From positions 186,001 to 250,000 of the forward strand of contig JADJJT010000001.1 of assembly GCA_016706405.1 (NCBI GenBank): DNA of 64,000 nt. The letters are read 5' to 3'. This document shows, in pieces, positions 33,600 to 42,749 of the stretch (positions within the stretch are counted from its first letter, which is position 1; every line of letters begins with the position of its first letter). The position numbers and the translations under genes are program-made. The stretch comes from Sphingobacteriales bacterium. GTDB lineage: Bacteria; Bacteroidota; Bacteroidia; Chitinophagales; UBA2359. Under the pieces are notes generated by a model. The model was not told the DNA's origin. It was given only the letters and a program-made list of their open reading frames with translations, and ran no database searches.

Positions 33600-35435
33600 T
33601 TAATATTTTTGTTTGGTGTCTGTCTGCTTGGGTGCAAGTTTATACACTGTAGGAAATTTTGTATTGCCCTCAATTTTCGGAATTAAATTTCTCAATGCTT
33701 GATTAAAAATTCCGATTGCCCATTTTTTTCTGTCGGTAATGCGAAAAATAAAATCAACTTCGTCAGGTTTCCAAGTTGTTGGTGTGTTTGATTTTACGCC
33801 AAACGCTACGCCAATAATTATATTCCTAACATTGTCGTTTTTATCAATTACTTGTGCAACTACCAAAGTTTCTTTCAACGCTTCTTGCAATTTCTTGTCC
33901 GTTTTGTAACGCAAGATTTTTGCGGTGTCGTTTTCAATGACGGCTTGTCTGAACATTCCTTTACTTTCGTTTAGCAGCACATCAATTTTTGCGTTTTTAC
34001 TTGGTGGCAAAGCAATAATGTCGGGATATTCACGAGGTTGTGCTTTTCCAAGTTTGGGATTGGGCAAAATTGCTCCGCCACCTTGCGAACCCGGATAAGA
34101 AATTGAAACAATTTTAAACTTGTTTGGAATTAAAACTCTGTGAGCAATCGCATACGTTACTTCATCTTCATCAACTTCGTTGCTTTCTTCAACAAGTGCG
34201 GAAGCACTTGTAAATTTTGTAGATGAAAAATAAGTTTTTAGTAAATCAAGCATTTCGCCTTTTCCGTTACCTAAAAGTTTTCGTCTGTCCCAAATAAGTT
34301 TAATTCCGTTGTGATTGAGATACATTCCGTCTAACAAAAACGCAATTGTAGCAACAACTTTGTTGTCCGAAATTTTGTTTTTGTGTTTTTCCCAAACCGA
34401 TTGAAAGTTGATTGTTTCGTTTTGTGTTTTTGCACCTTTCGCAGCTTTAATCAACTCCTCTGTAAACCAACTTGGAACACCACCACTGTCTTTGGAAATC
34501 GCTTCTTTTAATTTGCTTCGTAGTGTTGCCAAACTATCCAAATCTTTTTTCAAAATTTCATTTCCTCTCGGACGAACCAAAGCGTAAATGCCGAAAATTT
34601 TGTGCGTTTTTGAAAACACAAACGAAATAAAATTCAAAATTCCCCTGTCAGGATCCATTGCGTGGCTGAAACGATTGATTTTTGCACCAACCCAATCTTT
34701 GTTTACGAAGTAACGCAACTTGTTTAAGTTGGTTGCTCTCCGGTTTTTCCACGTTTCCAATAATTCCTTTGCACCTGTTGCTTTATCAACTGCTTTACGA
34801 TAAGTTTTGTAAGTTGTAGTTTGTTTTAATTCTTTGATTGAATTTTCAAACCAATTTTTCTCTGACTTCAAAAACGCTTTTACAATTGCTTGAATTGTGC
34901 TTTTTAAAATCGGAATTTCGGGTGGGCAAGATGGAAAATTTGGATTTCGTTGCAAAGTAAATTTGTTGTTTATTTCTGTTCCCCAGTCTGCAATAATGTA
35001 GCCTTCATAACCGAATTGGTCAATCAATATTTTGGGTGTTGAAAACGGGTTGTATTCTGCTCCGCCAAAAGCTTTTTCACTTTCTTTATATCCCGAAATT
35101 TTGATGTAAAAAGTTTCGGAAAGATACGATGCTGTCGCCCCATAGCTGCGTTGTAGTTCGTGGTCTTCCGTTTTTACGCATTCGGTAAATTCTATAATTG
35201 CTAACGGATATTCAATTCCGTTTTTTACTGCTATAATTAAAGCGTCTGGCGTAGTGAAAGACATTATTGAAAACAAAGCCCCACTTGGAAATTGGTTTGC
35301 CTTCTTTGGTCTTTTCACAAGTTTGATGTTCGTTCCTCTTGGAACAACTTCGCTAATCATTGGCAACAAATAATCATTGCCCTGTTCCAAACATTCGTAA
35401 TAAAGCCTTATTTCATTCATTGTTTTAATCATCAA
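33600..35435 (-). CDS. Putative restriction endonuclease of the dual-methyltransferase island
   Basis: A 611-residue protein that I do not recognise as a named family. Residues 60-90 resemble a PD-(D/E)XK nuclease core (P63-D64 on a strand, then AIIEFTE with E82). The middle (about 190-480) is Lys/Asn-rich and mainly helical. The Lys that normally follows the second acidic residue is replaced by Thr (EFT), so the active site is tentative. It is the last gene of a four-gene minus-strand operon behind two amino-methyltransferases, which makes a cognate nuclease likely. ATG codons at 35435, 35432 and 35420 are possible starts. The first two overlap the preceding small gene. Confidence 0.6.
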   Translation of the reverse strand: MMIKTMNEIRLYYECLEQGNDYLLPMISEVVPRGTNIKLVKRPKKANQFPSGALFSIMSFTTPDALIIAVKNGIEYPLAIIEFTECVKTEDHELQRSYGATASYLSETFYIKISGYKESEKAFGGAEYNPFSTPKILIDQFGYEGYIIADWGTEINNKFTLQRNPNFPSCPPEIPILKSTIQAIVKAFLKSEKNWFENSIKELKQTTTYKTYRKAVDKATGAKELLETWKNRRATNLNKLRYFVNKDWVGAKINRFSHAMDPDRGILNFISFVFSKTHKIFGIYALVRPRGNEILKKDLDSLATLRSKLKEAISKDSGGVPSWFTEELIKAAKGAKTQNETINFQSVWEKHKNKISDNKVVATIAFLLDGMYLNHNGIKLIWDRRKLLGNGKGEMLDLLKTYFSSTKFTSASALVEESNEVDEDEVTYAIAHRVLIPNKFKIVSISYPGSQGGGAILPNPKLGKAQPREYPDIIALPPSKNAKIDVLLNESKGMFRQAVIENDTAKILRYKTDKKLQEALKETLVVAQVIDKNDNVRNIIIGVAFGVKSNTPTTWKPDEVDFIFRITDRKKWAIGIFNQALRNLIPKIEGNTKFPTVYKLAPKQTDTKQKY

Positions 35436-35619
35436 TTAAACCAAATTGAAATTCATTGATTTTATAATCAACATTTTCTATTGGTAATATTTCGCCTATA
35501 AAGTCAAAACGCACTTTTAAGGCTTCTTTAATTTCGTTAATAGAAGAAAAAATGCCTGCGGGATTAGCAACACCATTGCTTAACCAAGACAACAAATAAA
35601 CTTTTGATAGTGTATCCAT
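35425..35619 (-). CDS. Small hypothetical protein inside the restriction-modification operon
   Basis: A 64-residue acidic protein starting MDTLSKVYLLSWLSNG, with no recognised domain. It begins 4 bp after the stop of the methyltransferase gene upstream and overlaps the nuclease gene start by 11 bp, so its position and tight coupling favour a real gene. It could assist the nuclease or control it; nothing in the sequence shows which. Confidence 0.55.
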   Translation of the reverse strand: MDTLSKVYLLSWLSNGVANPAGIFSSINEIKEALKVRFDFIGEILPIENVDYKINEFQFGLIDD

Positions 35620-35623
35620 AATT

Positions 35624-36760
35624 TTAAACTTTTTGTAAAATAATTAAATGTTCTTTTTTGCCTTTTTGGGCGTAAGTAGGATTAAAAATTCTTGAATGTT
35701 TTGACAAATCGGAAGATAAAATTTCATTCACTTTAAATCCGATTTTCGGTGCAAAGTCGGAAATTTCTCTTTCAATTTTTATCAATTCCTTTTTTATTAC
35801 ACTGTCGCCAATTACGATAAACGCAAAATGATTTGGTTTCAAAACTCTTTGCATTTCTGCAAAACATTTTATCAAATCTTCATTCCATTTTTCTTTTTTC
35901 TCTTTTAAACTTGAATACTCACGCCTTGAACCAATCTCATTGTATTGTGCAAATTTTACGTCAAGGTCAAGCCAACGTTTGCGGAATTTGTGATACAAAT
36001 AGTAATCATAAGTGTTTGCATAAGGTGGTGATGTAATAATAATGTCAATGGAATTGTCAGGAATAAAATCTAAATTTCTACTATCTGCATTGTGTAAATG
36101 CAATTCTGTCGTATCGTGAACAAGCTCTGAAAATTCAGCCATTCGGGAATTATATTCTTTTGCTTTTTTACAAAATGTGTCAAGAGTGTAGCCGTTAGTA
36201 ATATTTTTTTCAATGGCTGCAAATCTTGTATCGCTGTCTTGATTAGAAACTCTTACAATGATTGAAGACAAAACAATTTTCAAAAAATTCTCAATATCGG
36301 TATCTGTTTGTTCTGAGATTTCGTTAAGCAAAAAAGTTATTTCTTCCGAAACATTAGATTGAAACCAGTGCTCTTGCCCCTCAATTTCTTTAATTTTTAT
36401 TTTTGGTCTTTTTTCAGATTTCCATTTCGGAATTTCGTTTTCAATTTTTGAAATAAACTCTTTTACCATTGAAAATTGTTGCTTGGTTAATGGTGTGGCT
36501 TTCACTTGTGAAAGCAAAACAGAAAGCCCATTTACATCAACACCGATTGCGTTTGCTCCAAAAATTCTTGCTTCAACCAACGTAGTTCCCGAACCGCAAA
36601 AAGGGTCAAGAACAGTTTGTCCTTTGAAAGCATAATCTTTCAAAATTTTTTTCGGTAGTTGTGGCGGAAACTTTGCAGGGTAAGGGTGCAAAGAATGTGT
36701 TAGATACGAAGTATCCTCGCCATTAAAACTAAACTGTGTTTCTCTTGTTTGTGGCATCAT
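35624..36760 (-). CDS. DNA amino-methyltransferase (second of the pair)
   Basis: A 378-residue site-specific DNA methyltransferase. The SAM-binding motif DPFCGSGTTLVEA lies near 56-68 and the catalytic TSPPYANTYDYY near 246-257; motif I precedes motif IV, as in beta-class enzymes. TSPPY rather than DPPY suggests N4-cytosine methylation, but N6-adenine is not excluded. It overlaps the HTH-methyltransferase gene by one base. Two methyltransferases for one nuclease are typical of asymmetric recognition sites, where each strand needs its own enzyme. Confidence 0.88.
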   Translation of the reverse strand: MMPQTRETQFSFNGEDTSYLTHSLHPYPAKFPPQLPKKILKDYAFKGQTVLDPFCGSGTTLVEARIFGANAIGVDVNGLSVLLSQVKATPLTKQQFSMVKEFISKIENEIPKWKSEKRPKIKIKEIEGQEHWFQSNVSEEITFLLNEISEQTDTDIENFLKIVLSSIIVRVSNQDSDTRFAAIEKNITNGYTLDTFCKKAKEYNSRMAEFSELVHDTTELHLHNADSRNLDFIPDNSIDIIITSPPYANTYDYYLYHKFRKRWLDLDVKFAQYNEIGSRREYSSLKEKKEKWNEDLIKCFAEMQRVLKPNHFAFIVIGDSVIKKELIKIEREISDFAPKIGFKVNEILSSDLSKHSRIFNPTYAQKGKKEHLIILQKV

Positions 36761-37899
36761 TATTTCGGCTTTCTAAATACTACAATAAATGAACAATTTT
36801 GATTTACATAAAATACGCTTGGATAGCCAAGCAACACTAATCTTCGTTGCCCTGTTTGGTCCCAAACTATTAAATCTTGATACAACCAACCCGATTCTTC
36901 TCCAACTCTTGCAAGGTCGGAGTGAAAAGGAATGTAAGGAATTTTGTTTTTTGTATCTCTGTAATCTTTCACAACCCAACACGAATAACCACCTGCTTTT
37001 GTAATTTCTAAATTGTCTTTGAGAATTTTTTTGATGCCTTTTAAAAAATCCTTGTATGGCAAATTACCAAAATCGTTTTCGTGTTCGCTGTATTGTTTTA
37101 CAGTGCTGTTATTTTCGTGTTTGATAATTGATGTTTTATGAACCGTTGCACGGTCTTTCAAAGATTTTTGAATAAAGTCTGCATAAGGTGGCGAAGTAAC
37201 TGTAAGTTGAATTTTGTCTTTGCGAATATGTGTTAGCATATTTCGGCAATCGTCATTTATTATTTTATAGTGGTGGTTGTTTGCAAAAAGTCCTTGCACA
37301 TCGTCAAGCCATTGTTGGGCAATGTTTGCGAATTTTGGATTGAGTTCTGTCCCAACTCCGTGTCTATTCAATCCTTGAGCTGCGATAATTGTAGAGCCAA
37401 TTCCCAAAAACGGGTCAAATACTGTGTCGCCCTCTGCCGAATACATTTTAATTAGTCGTTCCGCAAGTTTTACCGGATAAACTGCTCCGTGTTCAAGTTG
37501 GTATTTATTTCTTGGCGATGAAAGGTCGTTCCAAACAGGATTTAAAACGTCATCTTCGCACACAACATTTTTTGAAAGCAAAGCCCATTCACTTGGTGTT
37601 AGTCCATTAAAACCAAGCTTGGTTTTCTTTTCTTCTTTTTCAATTTCTCGTTTAACCAAATAGGGTGATTGTGGTTCTGCAACTATGTTCGTTTTATGTT
37701 CTTCATGAATTTTTTCAACGAAATTGTCCCAAATATCATTTTTAATTATTCGTCTTGCCCCCCCAATTTTTACAGATGGAATAACTTCTTTTGAAATGTA
37801 TCGTTTGACAGAAATTTCCGAAACTTTCAGCAATTCGGCTGCTTCTTTTATAGTCAAAAGTTCTTCTCCATGTTCTGCTATTGCTTTTTTGTAAGCCAT
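36760..37899 (-). CDS. DNA methyltransferase with N-terminal excisionase-type HTH
   Basis: A 379-residue protein. Residues 14-66 form an excisionase/MerR-like helix-turn-helix (LTIKEAAELLKVSEISVKRY, then IPSVKIGGARRI). The rest is a DNA amino-methyltransferase with DPFLGIGSTIIAA (motif I, near 161-173) and VTSPPYADFIQ (motif IV, near 231-241). An HTH fused to a modification enzyme usually represses its own operon. The promoter in front has four evenly spaced GTATCA half-sites that it could bind. It is the first gene of the four-gene island. Binding is inferred from context. Confidence 0.88.
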   Translation of the reverse strand: MAYKKAIAEHGEELLTIKEAAELLKVSEISVKRYISKEVIPSVKIGGARRIIKNDIWDNFVEKIHEEHKTNIVAEPQSPYLVKREIEKEEKKTKLGFNGLTPSEWALLSKNVVCEDDVLNPVWNDLSSPRNKYQLEHGAVYPVKLAERLIKMYSAEGDTVFDPFLGIGSTIIAAQGLNRHGVGTELNPKFANIAQQWLDDVQGLFANNHHYKIINDDCRNMLTHIRKDKIQLTVTSPPYADFIQKSLKDRATVHKTSIIKHENNSTVKQYSEHENDFGNLPYKDFLKGIKKILKDNLEITKAGGYSCWVVKDYRDTKNKIPYIPFHSDLARVGEESGWLYQDLIVWDQTGQRRLVLLGYPSVFYVNQNCSFIVVFRKPK

Positions 37900-37919
37900 A
37901 TTTTGTTGTTTTTATAAAA

Positions 37920-37968
37920 GTATCAAATAGTATCACAAAGATAATACAATGATACAAATTGATACAAA
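37920..37968 (-). promoter_or_regulatory. Restriction-modification promoter with four GTATCA half-sites
   Basis: The -7 box TATCTTTG (37943 to 37936) and -33 TTTG (37968 to 37965) are 21 bp apart on the minus strand. The hexamer GTATCA occurs at 37920 and 37930, and its complement TGATAC at 37950 and 37960. Starts are separated by 10, 20 and 10 bp, so all four face the same side of the helix. The array is symmetric about the -7 box. It looks like an operator for the HTH-methyltransferase encoded directly downstream. Confidence 0.75.
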
Positions 37969-38391
37969 TTTTTTACAAAAATTTTAAATAAATTTAGGGC
38001 GTGGAGGGTTTTGGTGCTGTTGGGGCAAAATTAAATGGGGTGAAATAGCGTTGGCTTTAAGTGTTTGCTTGCAACTCGTATAATTTTGTTACAAATAGCT
38101 AATCGGTTTTGCCGCAAGTTGTCAGGTGCTCAATTGTCTATTCAAAATTTTGATATGAGAACAGTCGCATACCACACCCAATATCACCTGTTTTGCTTTG
38201 GGTTATTGCGCTTTTGCGGTATAAATTATTTAAACTGCCGTTTTGCTACTGCATTCGTAAGGCTAATTTTGCAAGCTAAAATAAAGCTGTATGGGTATAG
38301 CCTTGTTAGCCTGTGTCAAAAAAATTGTAACTTTGCCATACATTATATAATATGTAGTGTAACTTTTAGTACCTAAACTTATTAACTGGTT
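37969..38391 (+). other. Intergenic region right of the restriction-modification island
   Basis: About 420 bp between the island promoter and gldE. It contains the gldE promoter (38303-38335). An open frame of 103 codons (38065-38376) has no recognisable domain and an unusual composition, so I do not call it. Nothing else could be supported. Confidence 0.55.
38303..38335 (+). promoter_or_regulatory. gldE promoter
   Basis: TTG (38303-38305) and TAACTTTG (38328-38335) are 22 bp apart, close to the Bacteroidota pattern. The predicted leader is about 50 nt to the TTG start at 38392. Confidence 0.55.
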
Positions 38392-39750
38392 TTGGAAGCG
38401 TTGTCAGATGTGCCTTTAGGATGGGCGTTTAGCCCTAATTTGTCCTATCATTTACCTATAAATTTAGCTTGGTTTTACTACTATATTTGGCCCGGATGGT
38501 GGATTGCCGCTTTGGTGCTGCTGCTGTTTAGTACTGCCCTTGCTTTTGCCGAAATTGCATTTTTTGGCCTCTCGCCCTATGTGCTTAGGCAACTGCGCAA
38601 AGAGCCAACCGCCGAAAACGAAACTTTGCGCTTGCTGCTTGAAAAGCCCTACCGCCTTTTAGCTAATTTGTTGCTTGCGCAGTACCTTTGTAATGCCGCT
38701 TTTGCTGTGTTGTTGTTCGAGGCGTTAGCCCTTTCAAATCCTTTACCTTTAAATTGGTATAATTGGGTGCTTTATGGCCTTATTGTGGCCGCTTTATTGG
38801 CATTGTTTACTAAACTATTGCCTCGGCTGTTAGCTGCCAACCAATCGGTACATTTGCGTTTGGCGCAGGCGGCAGCCAATCCGGTATTAGTAGTTAGCAA
38901 AATTTTATTGCCTTTTGCTGCCCTGCTCGAAAAAGCCATGCAGTGGGCCGAACTTCGAATTAATAACGCAATGGCCAACGAACCTTTAGACATTGATTCA
39001 ACCTTAGACCGCGTTGCCGGAAGCGAAAACGTAAACCCGCAAAATATTAATTTACTAAAGGGTTTGGTAACCTTTAACGATATTTATGTGGCACAAATAA
39101 TGCGGACACGTACCGAAATGTTTGCCCTTGATACCAACCTTAATTTTGAAGCGCTGCTGGCCGAAGTTGTGGACAATAGCTACTCGCGAATTCCCGTTTA
39201 CACCCAAAGCCTTGACCATGTTACCGGCATTTTATACGCCAAAGCGCTGCTCGACCACCTGTCCGAGCCTCCCGACTTTAATTGGCATGTCTTGTTGCGC
39301 CCTCCGTTTTTTGTACCCGAAACTCAAAAAATAGCCGACCTGCTGCGTCAAATGCAACGAAACCATATTCATATTGCCATTGTAATAAACGAATATGGTA
39401 TTACTTCGGGCTTGCTAACCCTCGAAGATATTTTAGAGGAAATTGTAGGCGATATAAACGACGAATTTGACGTGGCCGAAATTAAACACAAACAAATAGA
39501 CAGCAACACCTTCGTTTTTGAAGCCAAAACTTCGCTGCAAGATGCCGCCCGAATTATGAATATTGATAGAGCCGAGTTTGACGACTTGGGAGGCGACTAT
39601 GAATCGGTAGCGGGCTTGGTACTGCAATTAGCCGGATACCTGCCCGAACCCAACGAAACGTTTACCTACAAACAATTTAAATTTACCGTTTTAGAAAAAT
39701 CTGAAACCCGAATTTTGCGCCTTAAAATTAAGATAAAAACGGCTAAATAA
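38392..39750 (+). CDS. gldE: CNNM/CorC-type membrane protein, GldE-like
   Basis: A 452-residue protein with an N-terminal CNNM/DUF21 region of three to four membrane segments (about 25-140), two CBS domains (about 215-345, containing AQIMRTRTEMFALD and IAIVINEYGITSGLLTLEDILEEIVGDI) and a C-terminal CorC/HlyC domain. In gliding Bacteroidota this architecture is GldE. No ATG opens the frame before the first membrane segment: TTG at 38392 lies two codons after CTG at 38386, and a stop precedes both, so a non-ATG start is required. Membership in the gliding/T9SS set is inferred from family, as no other gld gene is adjacent. Confidence 0.82.
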   Translation: MEALSDVPLGWAFSPNLSYHLPINLAWFYYYIWPGWWIAALVLLLFSTALAFAEIAFFGLSPYVLRQLRKEPTAENETLRLLLEKPYRLLANLLLAQYLCNAAFAVLLFEALALSNPLPLNWYNWVLYGLIVAALLALFTKLLPRLLAANQSVHLRLAQAAANPVLVVSKILLPFAALLEKAMQWAELRINNAMANEPLDIDSTLDRVAGSENVNPQNINLLKGLVTFNDIYVAQIMRTRTEMFALDTNLNFEALLAEVVDNSYSRIPVYTQSLDHVTGILYAKALLDHLSEPPDFNWHVLLRPPFFVPETQKIADLLRQMQRNHIHIAIVINEYGITSGLLTLEDILEEIVGDINDEFDVAEIKHKQIDSNTFVFEAKTSLQDAARIMNIDRAEFDDLGGDYESVAGLVLQLAGYLPEPNETFTYKQFKFTVLEKSETRILRLKIKIKTAK

Positions 39751-39813
39751 TTAGCCGTTATCTTTTCTTTTTAAGGCAAGCCAAGCCATAGTTTTTACAG
39801 TAAAAACCCATTT

Positions 39814-42678
39814 ATGAAAAACCGTTTCCTTGTTTTATGTATATTTTTTTTAATGGCCACCGCTATTGCCAGGGCGCAGGTAATTACGGTACAACCCGCT
39901 TTTCCAACTGCCAATGATGCCGTTGTAATAGTTTTTGATGCCAGTAAAGGCAGCGCCGGACTTAAAAATTATTCCGGAACCATATATGCACATACCGGCG
40001 TAATTACTAACAAAAGTGTTAATAACAGCGATTGGAAGTACGTTAAAACCTCGTGGGGGCAAAATACACCCGCTACCCAGCTAAAGAGTATTGGCAGCAA
40101 TTTATGGCAGCTAATTATTGAACCCGATTTGCGCACCTATTACGGCGTACCCGCCTCGGAAGATATTTTGCAAATTGCCTTGGTTTTTAGAAGCGGCGAA
40201 TTGGTAGGCAACGGCTATTTAGAGGGCAAAGGAGATGGCGGTACCGATATTTTTTATCAGGTTGAGCAAAACGCTAAGTTAAGCGTAAAAATTACCGCCC
40301 CTTATGCCCAGCCTACAATTGTTGAGCCAAATACCACCATTAATTTAAGTGCCAGCGCCTCGTTTGCAAACAATTTGCAGCTATTTTTAAACGGCAACCT
40401 GCTTGACAAAACCACAAACAATACCCTAGCCCAAACTTATGCCGCCGCCGAAAACTACGGACTACACTGGTTAAAGGCTGTTGCCCAAAACGATACCGCT
40501 ACCGTAACCGACAGCATCTCGTTTTACGTGCGCCCACCTGTTGCCAACGAAGCCATGCCCGCCGGCCTTCATCAAGGGGTAAACTACCTAACCGATACAA
40601 GCGTAGCTTTAGTACTTTATGCGCCCTACAAAAACCATGTTTTTGCCATTGGCGAGTTTAATAACTGGGTAGCAAGCGATTATAACTATATGAAACGCCA
40701 CACCGACGGGTTTACCTGGTGGACAATTTTAACCAATTTAACGCCCCAACAAGCCTACGGCTACCAATTTTTAATTGACGGAAACCTGCGCGTTGCCGAC
40801 CCTTATGCACAAATGATTTTAGATAAATGGAACGATGGCGCCATTGATGCAGCAATCTATCCGGATTTAAAACCGTATAATTTTACCAAAACATCCGGAT
40901 TAGTTAGCGTGTTACAAACCGCACAACCCGTCTATAATTGGTTGTATCCCAATTTTAAGCCCAAAAATCCACAAAATATGGTGGCTTACGAACTGCTAAC
41001 CCGCGATTTTACCACCGAACGCTCGTTTAAAGCTATTGAAGACACCCTCAACTATCTGCAAAACTTAGGTGTTACGGCCATCGAACTAATGCCGGTTATG
41101 GAGTTTGAAGGCAACGATAGCTGGGGCTATAATGCCTCGTATTTTATGGCTTTAGATAAGGCTTACGGCACACCCAACGCTTTTAAAAAATTAATAGATG
41201 CCTGCCACCAGCGCGGTATAGCTGTAATTTTAGATATTGTGGTAAACCATGCTTTTGGGCAAAGTTCGCTGGCGCAAATGTGGTACAACGGCGATAAACC
41301 CGCCAATAACAACCCCTATTTTAACGTTACTCCCAAACATGATTTTAACGTGGGGAACGATTTTAACCACGAAAACAACTGCACAGTTACCTATTTTGAG
41401 GCGGTTTTAACCCACTGGCTCACCGAGTTTAAAGTGGATGGGTTTAGGTTTGATTTAAGCAAAGGATTGACTCAAAAAAATACCTTGGGCAATTTAAACG
41501 AATGGGCTAAATATGACGAATCCCGGATAAAAATTTTGCAAAACTACGCCGATACTTGCTGGGCAATAAACCCCAGTGCTATATTAATTTTAGAACATTT
41601 TGCCGAAAACAAAGAAGAAAAAGCCTTGGCCGAGTACGGTTTTTACTTGTGGGGCAATATGAACAGCCCTTACAACGAAGCGACAATGGGCTATAATAAC
41701 AGCGGCAAAAGCGACCTTGCCTGGGCTTACTATGGGCAGCGCGGCTGGGCTAACCCCAATTTAGTTACCTACATGGAAAGCCACGACGAAGAACGGCTAA
41801 TGTATAAAAACTTACAATACGGGGCAATTTCAGGAAACTACTCGGCTAAGGAAATTGGCACGGCATTAGCACGTATGGAGGCCGCAGCAAGTTTATTTAT
41901 GGCCATTCCGGGACCAAAAATGATATGGCAATTTGGCGAGCTGGGCTACGATTATAGCATTGAATACGATTGCAAACTTTGCCCTAAACCCGTAAAATGG
42001 GATTATTTTGCTGAACCAAAACGTAACCGCTTGTACCAGGTGTTTGCCGCCCTTAACCATTTGCGCCAAACCGAACCGGCATTTAGCCCCGAAGCTACCG
42101 TGCAGCAAAGTGTTTCGGGGGCATTAAAGCGCATCAATTTAAACCACGCAAGTATGGATGTGGTGGTAATAGGCAATTTTGATATAAAAGTGGGCAATAT
42201 TGTTCCTAATTTTAACCAAACAGGCATCTGGTACGACTATTTTACCGGCACAACTATAAACGTAACCGATTTAACGGCTACTATAACCTTAAATCCGGGC
42301 GAATACCATATTTATACCACTAAAGCTTTGCCCGTTCCGGAGATTAGTACCGGCATAACCATTTTTCCGGATAAAAATAAGGATGTCGCTTTGGGCATCT
42401 GCCCATGTACTTTGCAAATATCAAACAACAATAATAGAGCGTGGGAGTTGCAAACATCGGCATACTTGCCTACAAAACCTATATTTGCAAAACTACAAAT
42501 ATATAACCAATTAGGGCAAACAGTTTTTAGCCAAAACTTACAATTACAACAAAATACAAGTACTGCTTTAAACAATATTGAGTTGCCCGCCAATGGTTTT
42601 TATACTTATGCAATATTTGCCGCAGAGAATAATTTTCGGTGTAGCGGCCAATTTTTTATTTGGGGCGCCGGACAGTAA
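39814..42678 (+). CDS. Secreted GH13 alpha-amylase-family enzyme with T9SS-type C-terminus
   Basis: A 954-residue protein with a signal peptide (to about residue 22). Two Ig-like N-terminal regions (to about 250) are followed by a CBM48-like domain (about 255-345; HVFAIGEFNNW, then GYQFLIDGN) and a GH13 barrel from about 385. The barrel shows AIELMPVMEF, LDIVVNHAFGQS, DGFRFDLSKG with the nucleophile Asp, ILEHF with the acid/base Glu, and MESHDEERLMY. The last 80 residues (from YNQLGQTVFSQ) resemble a T9SS type A sorting domain of a divergent kind. It probably degrades alpha-glucans outside the cell. Confidence 0.9.
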   Translation: MKNRFLVLCIFFLMATAIARAQVITVQPAFPTANDAVVIVFDASKGSAGLKNYSGTIYAHTGVITNKSVNNSDWKYVKTSWGQNTPATQLKSIGSNLWQLIIEPDLRTYYGVPASEDILQIALVFRSGELVGNGYLEGKGDGGTDIFYQVEQNAKLSVKITAPYAQPTIVEPNTTINLSASASFANNLQLFLNGNLLDKTTNNTLAQTYAAAENYGLHWLKAVAQNDTATVTDSISFYVRPPVANEAMPAGLHQGVNYLTDTSVALVLYAPYKNHVFAIGEFNNWVASDYNYMKRHTDGFTWWTILTNLTPQQAYGYQFLIDGNLRVADPYAQMILDKWNDGAIDAAIYPDLKPYNFTKTSGLVSVLQTAQPVYNWLYPNFKPKNPQNMVAYELLTRDFTTERSFKAIEDTLNYLQNLGVTAIELMPVMEFEGNDSWGYNASYFMALDKAYGTPNAFKKLIDACHQRGIAVILDIVVNHAFGQSSLAQMWYNGDKPANNNPYFNVTPKHDFNVGNDFNHENNCTVTYFEAVLTHWLTEFKVDGFRFDLSKGLTQKNTLGNLNEWAKYDESRIKILQNYADTCWAINPSAILILEHFAENKEEKALAEYGFYLWGNMNSPYNEATMGYNNSGKSDLAWAYYGQRGWANPNLVTYMESHDEERLMYKNLQYGAISGNYSAKEIGTALARMEAAASLFMAIPGPKMIWQFGELGYDYSIEYDCKLCPKPVKWDYFAEPKRNRLYQVFAALNHLRQTEPAFSPEATVQQSVSGALKRINLNHASMDVVVIGNFDIKVGNIVPNFNQTGIWYDYFTGTTINVTDLTATITLNPGEYHIYTTKALPVPEISTGITIFPDKNKDVALGICPCTLQISNNNNRAWELQTSAYLPTKPIFAKLQIYNQLGQTVFSQNLQLQQNTSTALNNIELPANGFYTYAIFAAENNFRCSGQFFIWGAGQ

Positions 42679-42749
42679 TTTACAACAAAAACCTAATAAT
42701 AAAGGGTAGCACTACGAATGGGGGATTATCCATCGGAGAAATAAATAAA

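Noticed and set aside
33559..38056. Direct repeat CGTTGGCT at 33559 and 38049 bracketing the island, as insertion duplication
   Set aside because: Eight bases can recur by chance in 64 kb, and neither copy is joined to a terminal inverted repeat or integrase gene.
38065..38376. A 103-codon frame right of the restriction-modification island
   Set aside because: No recognisable domain, Cys/Phe/Leu-rich random composition, overlap with the gldE promoter, and no start context.
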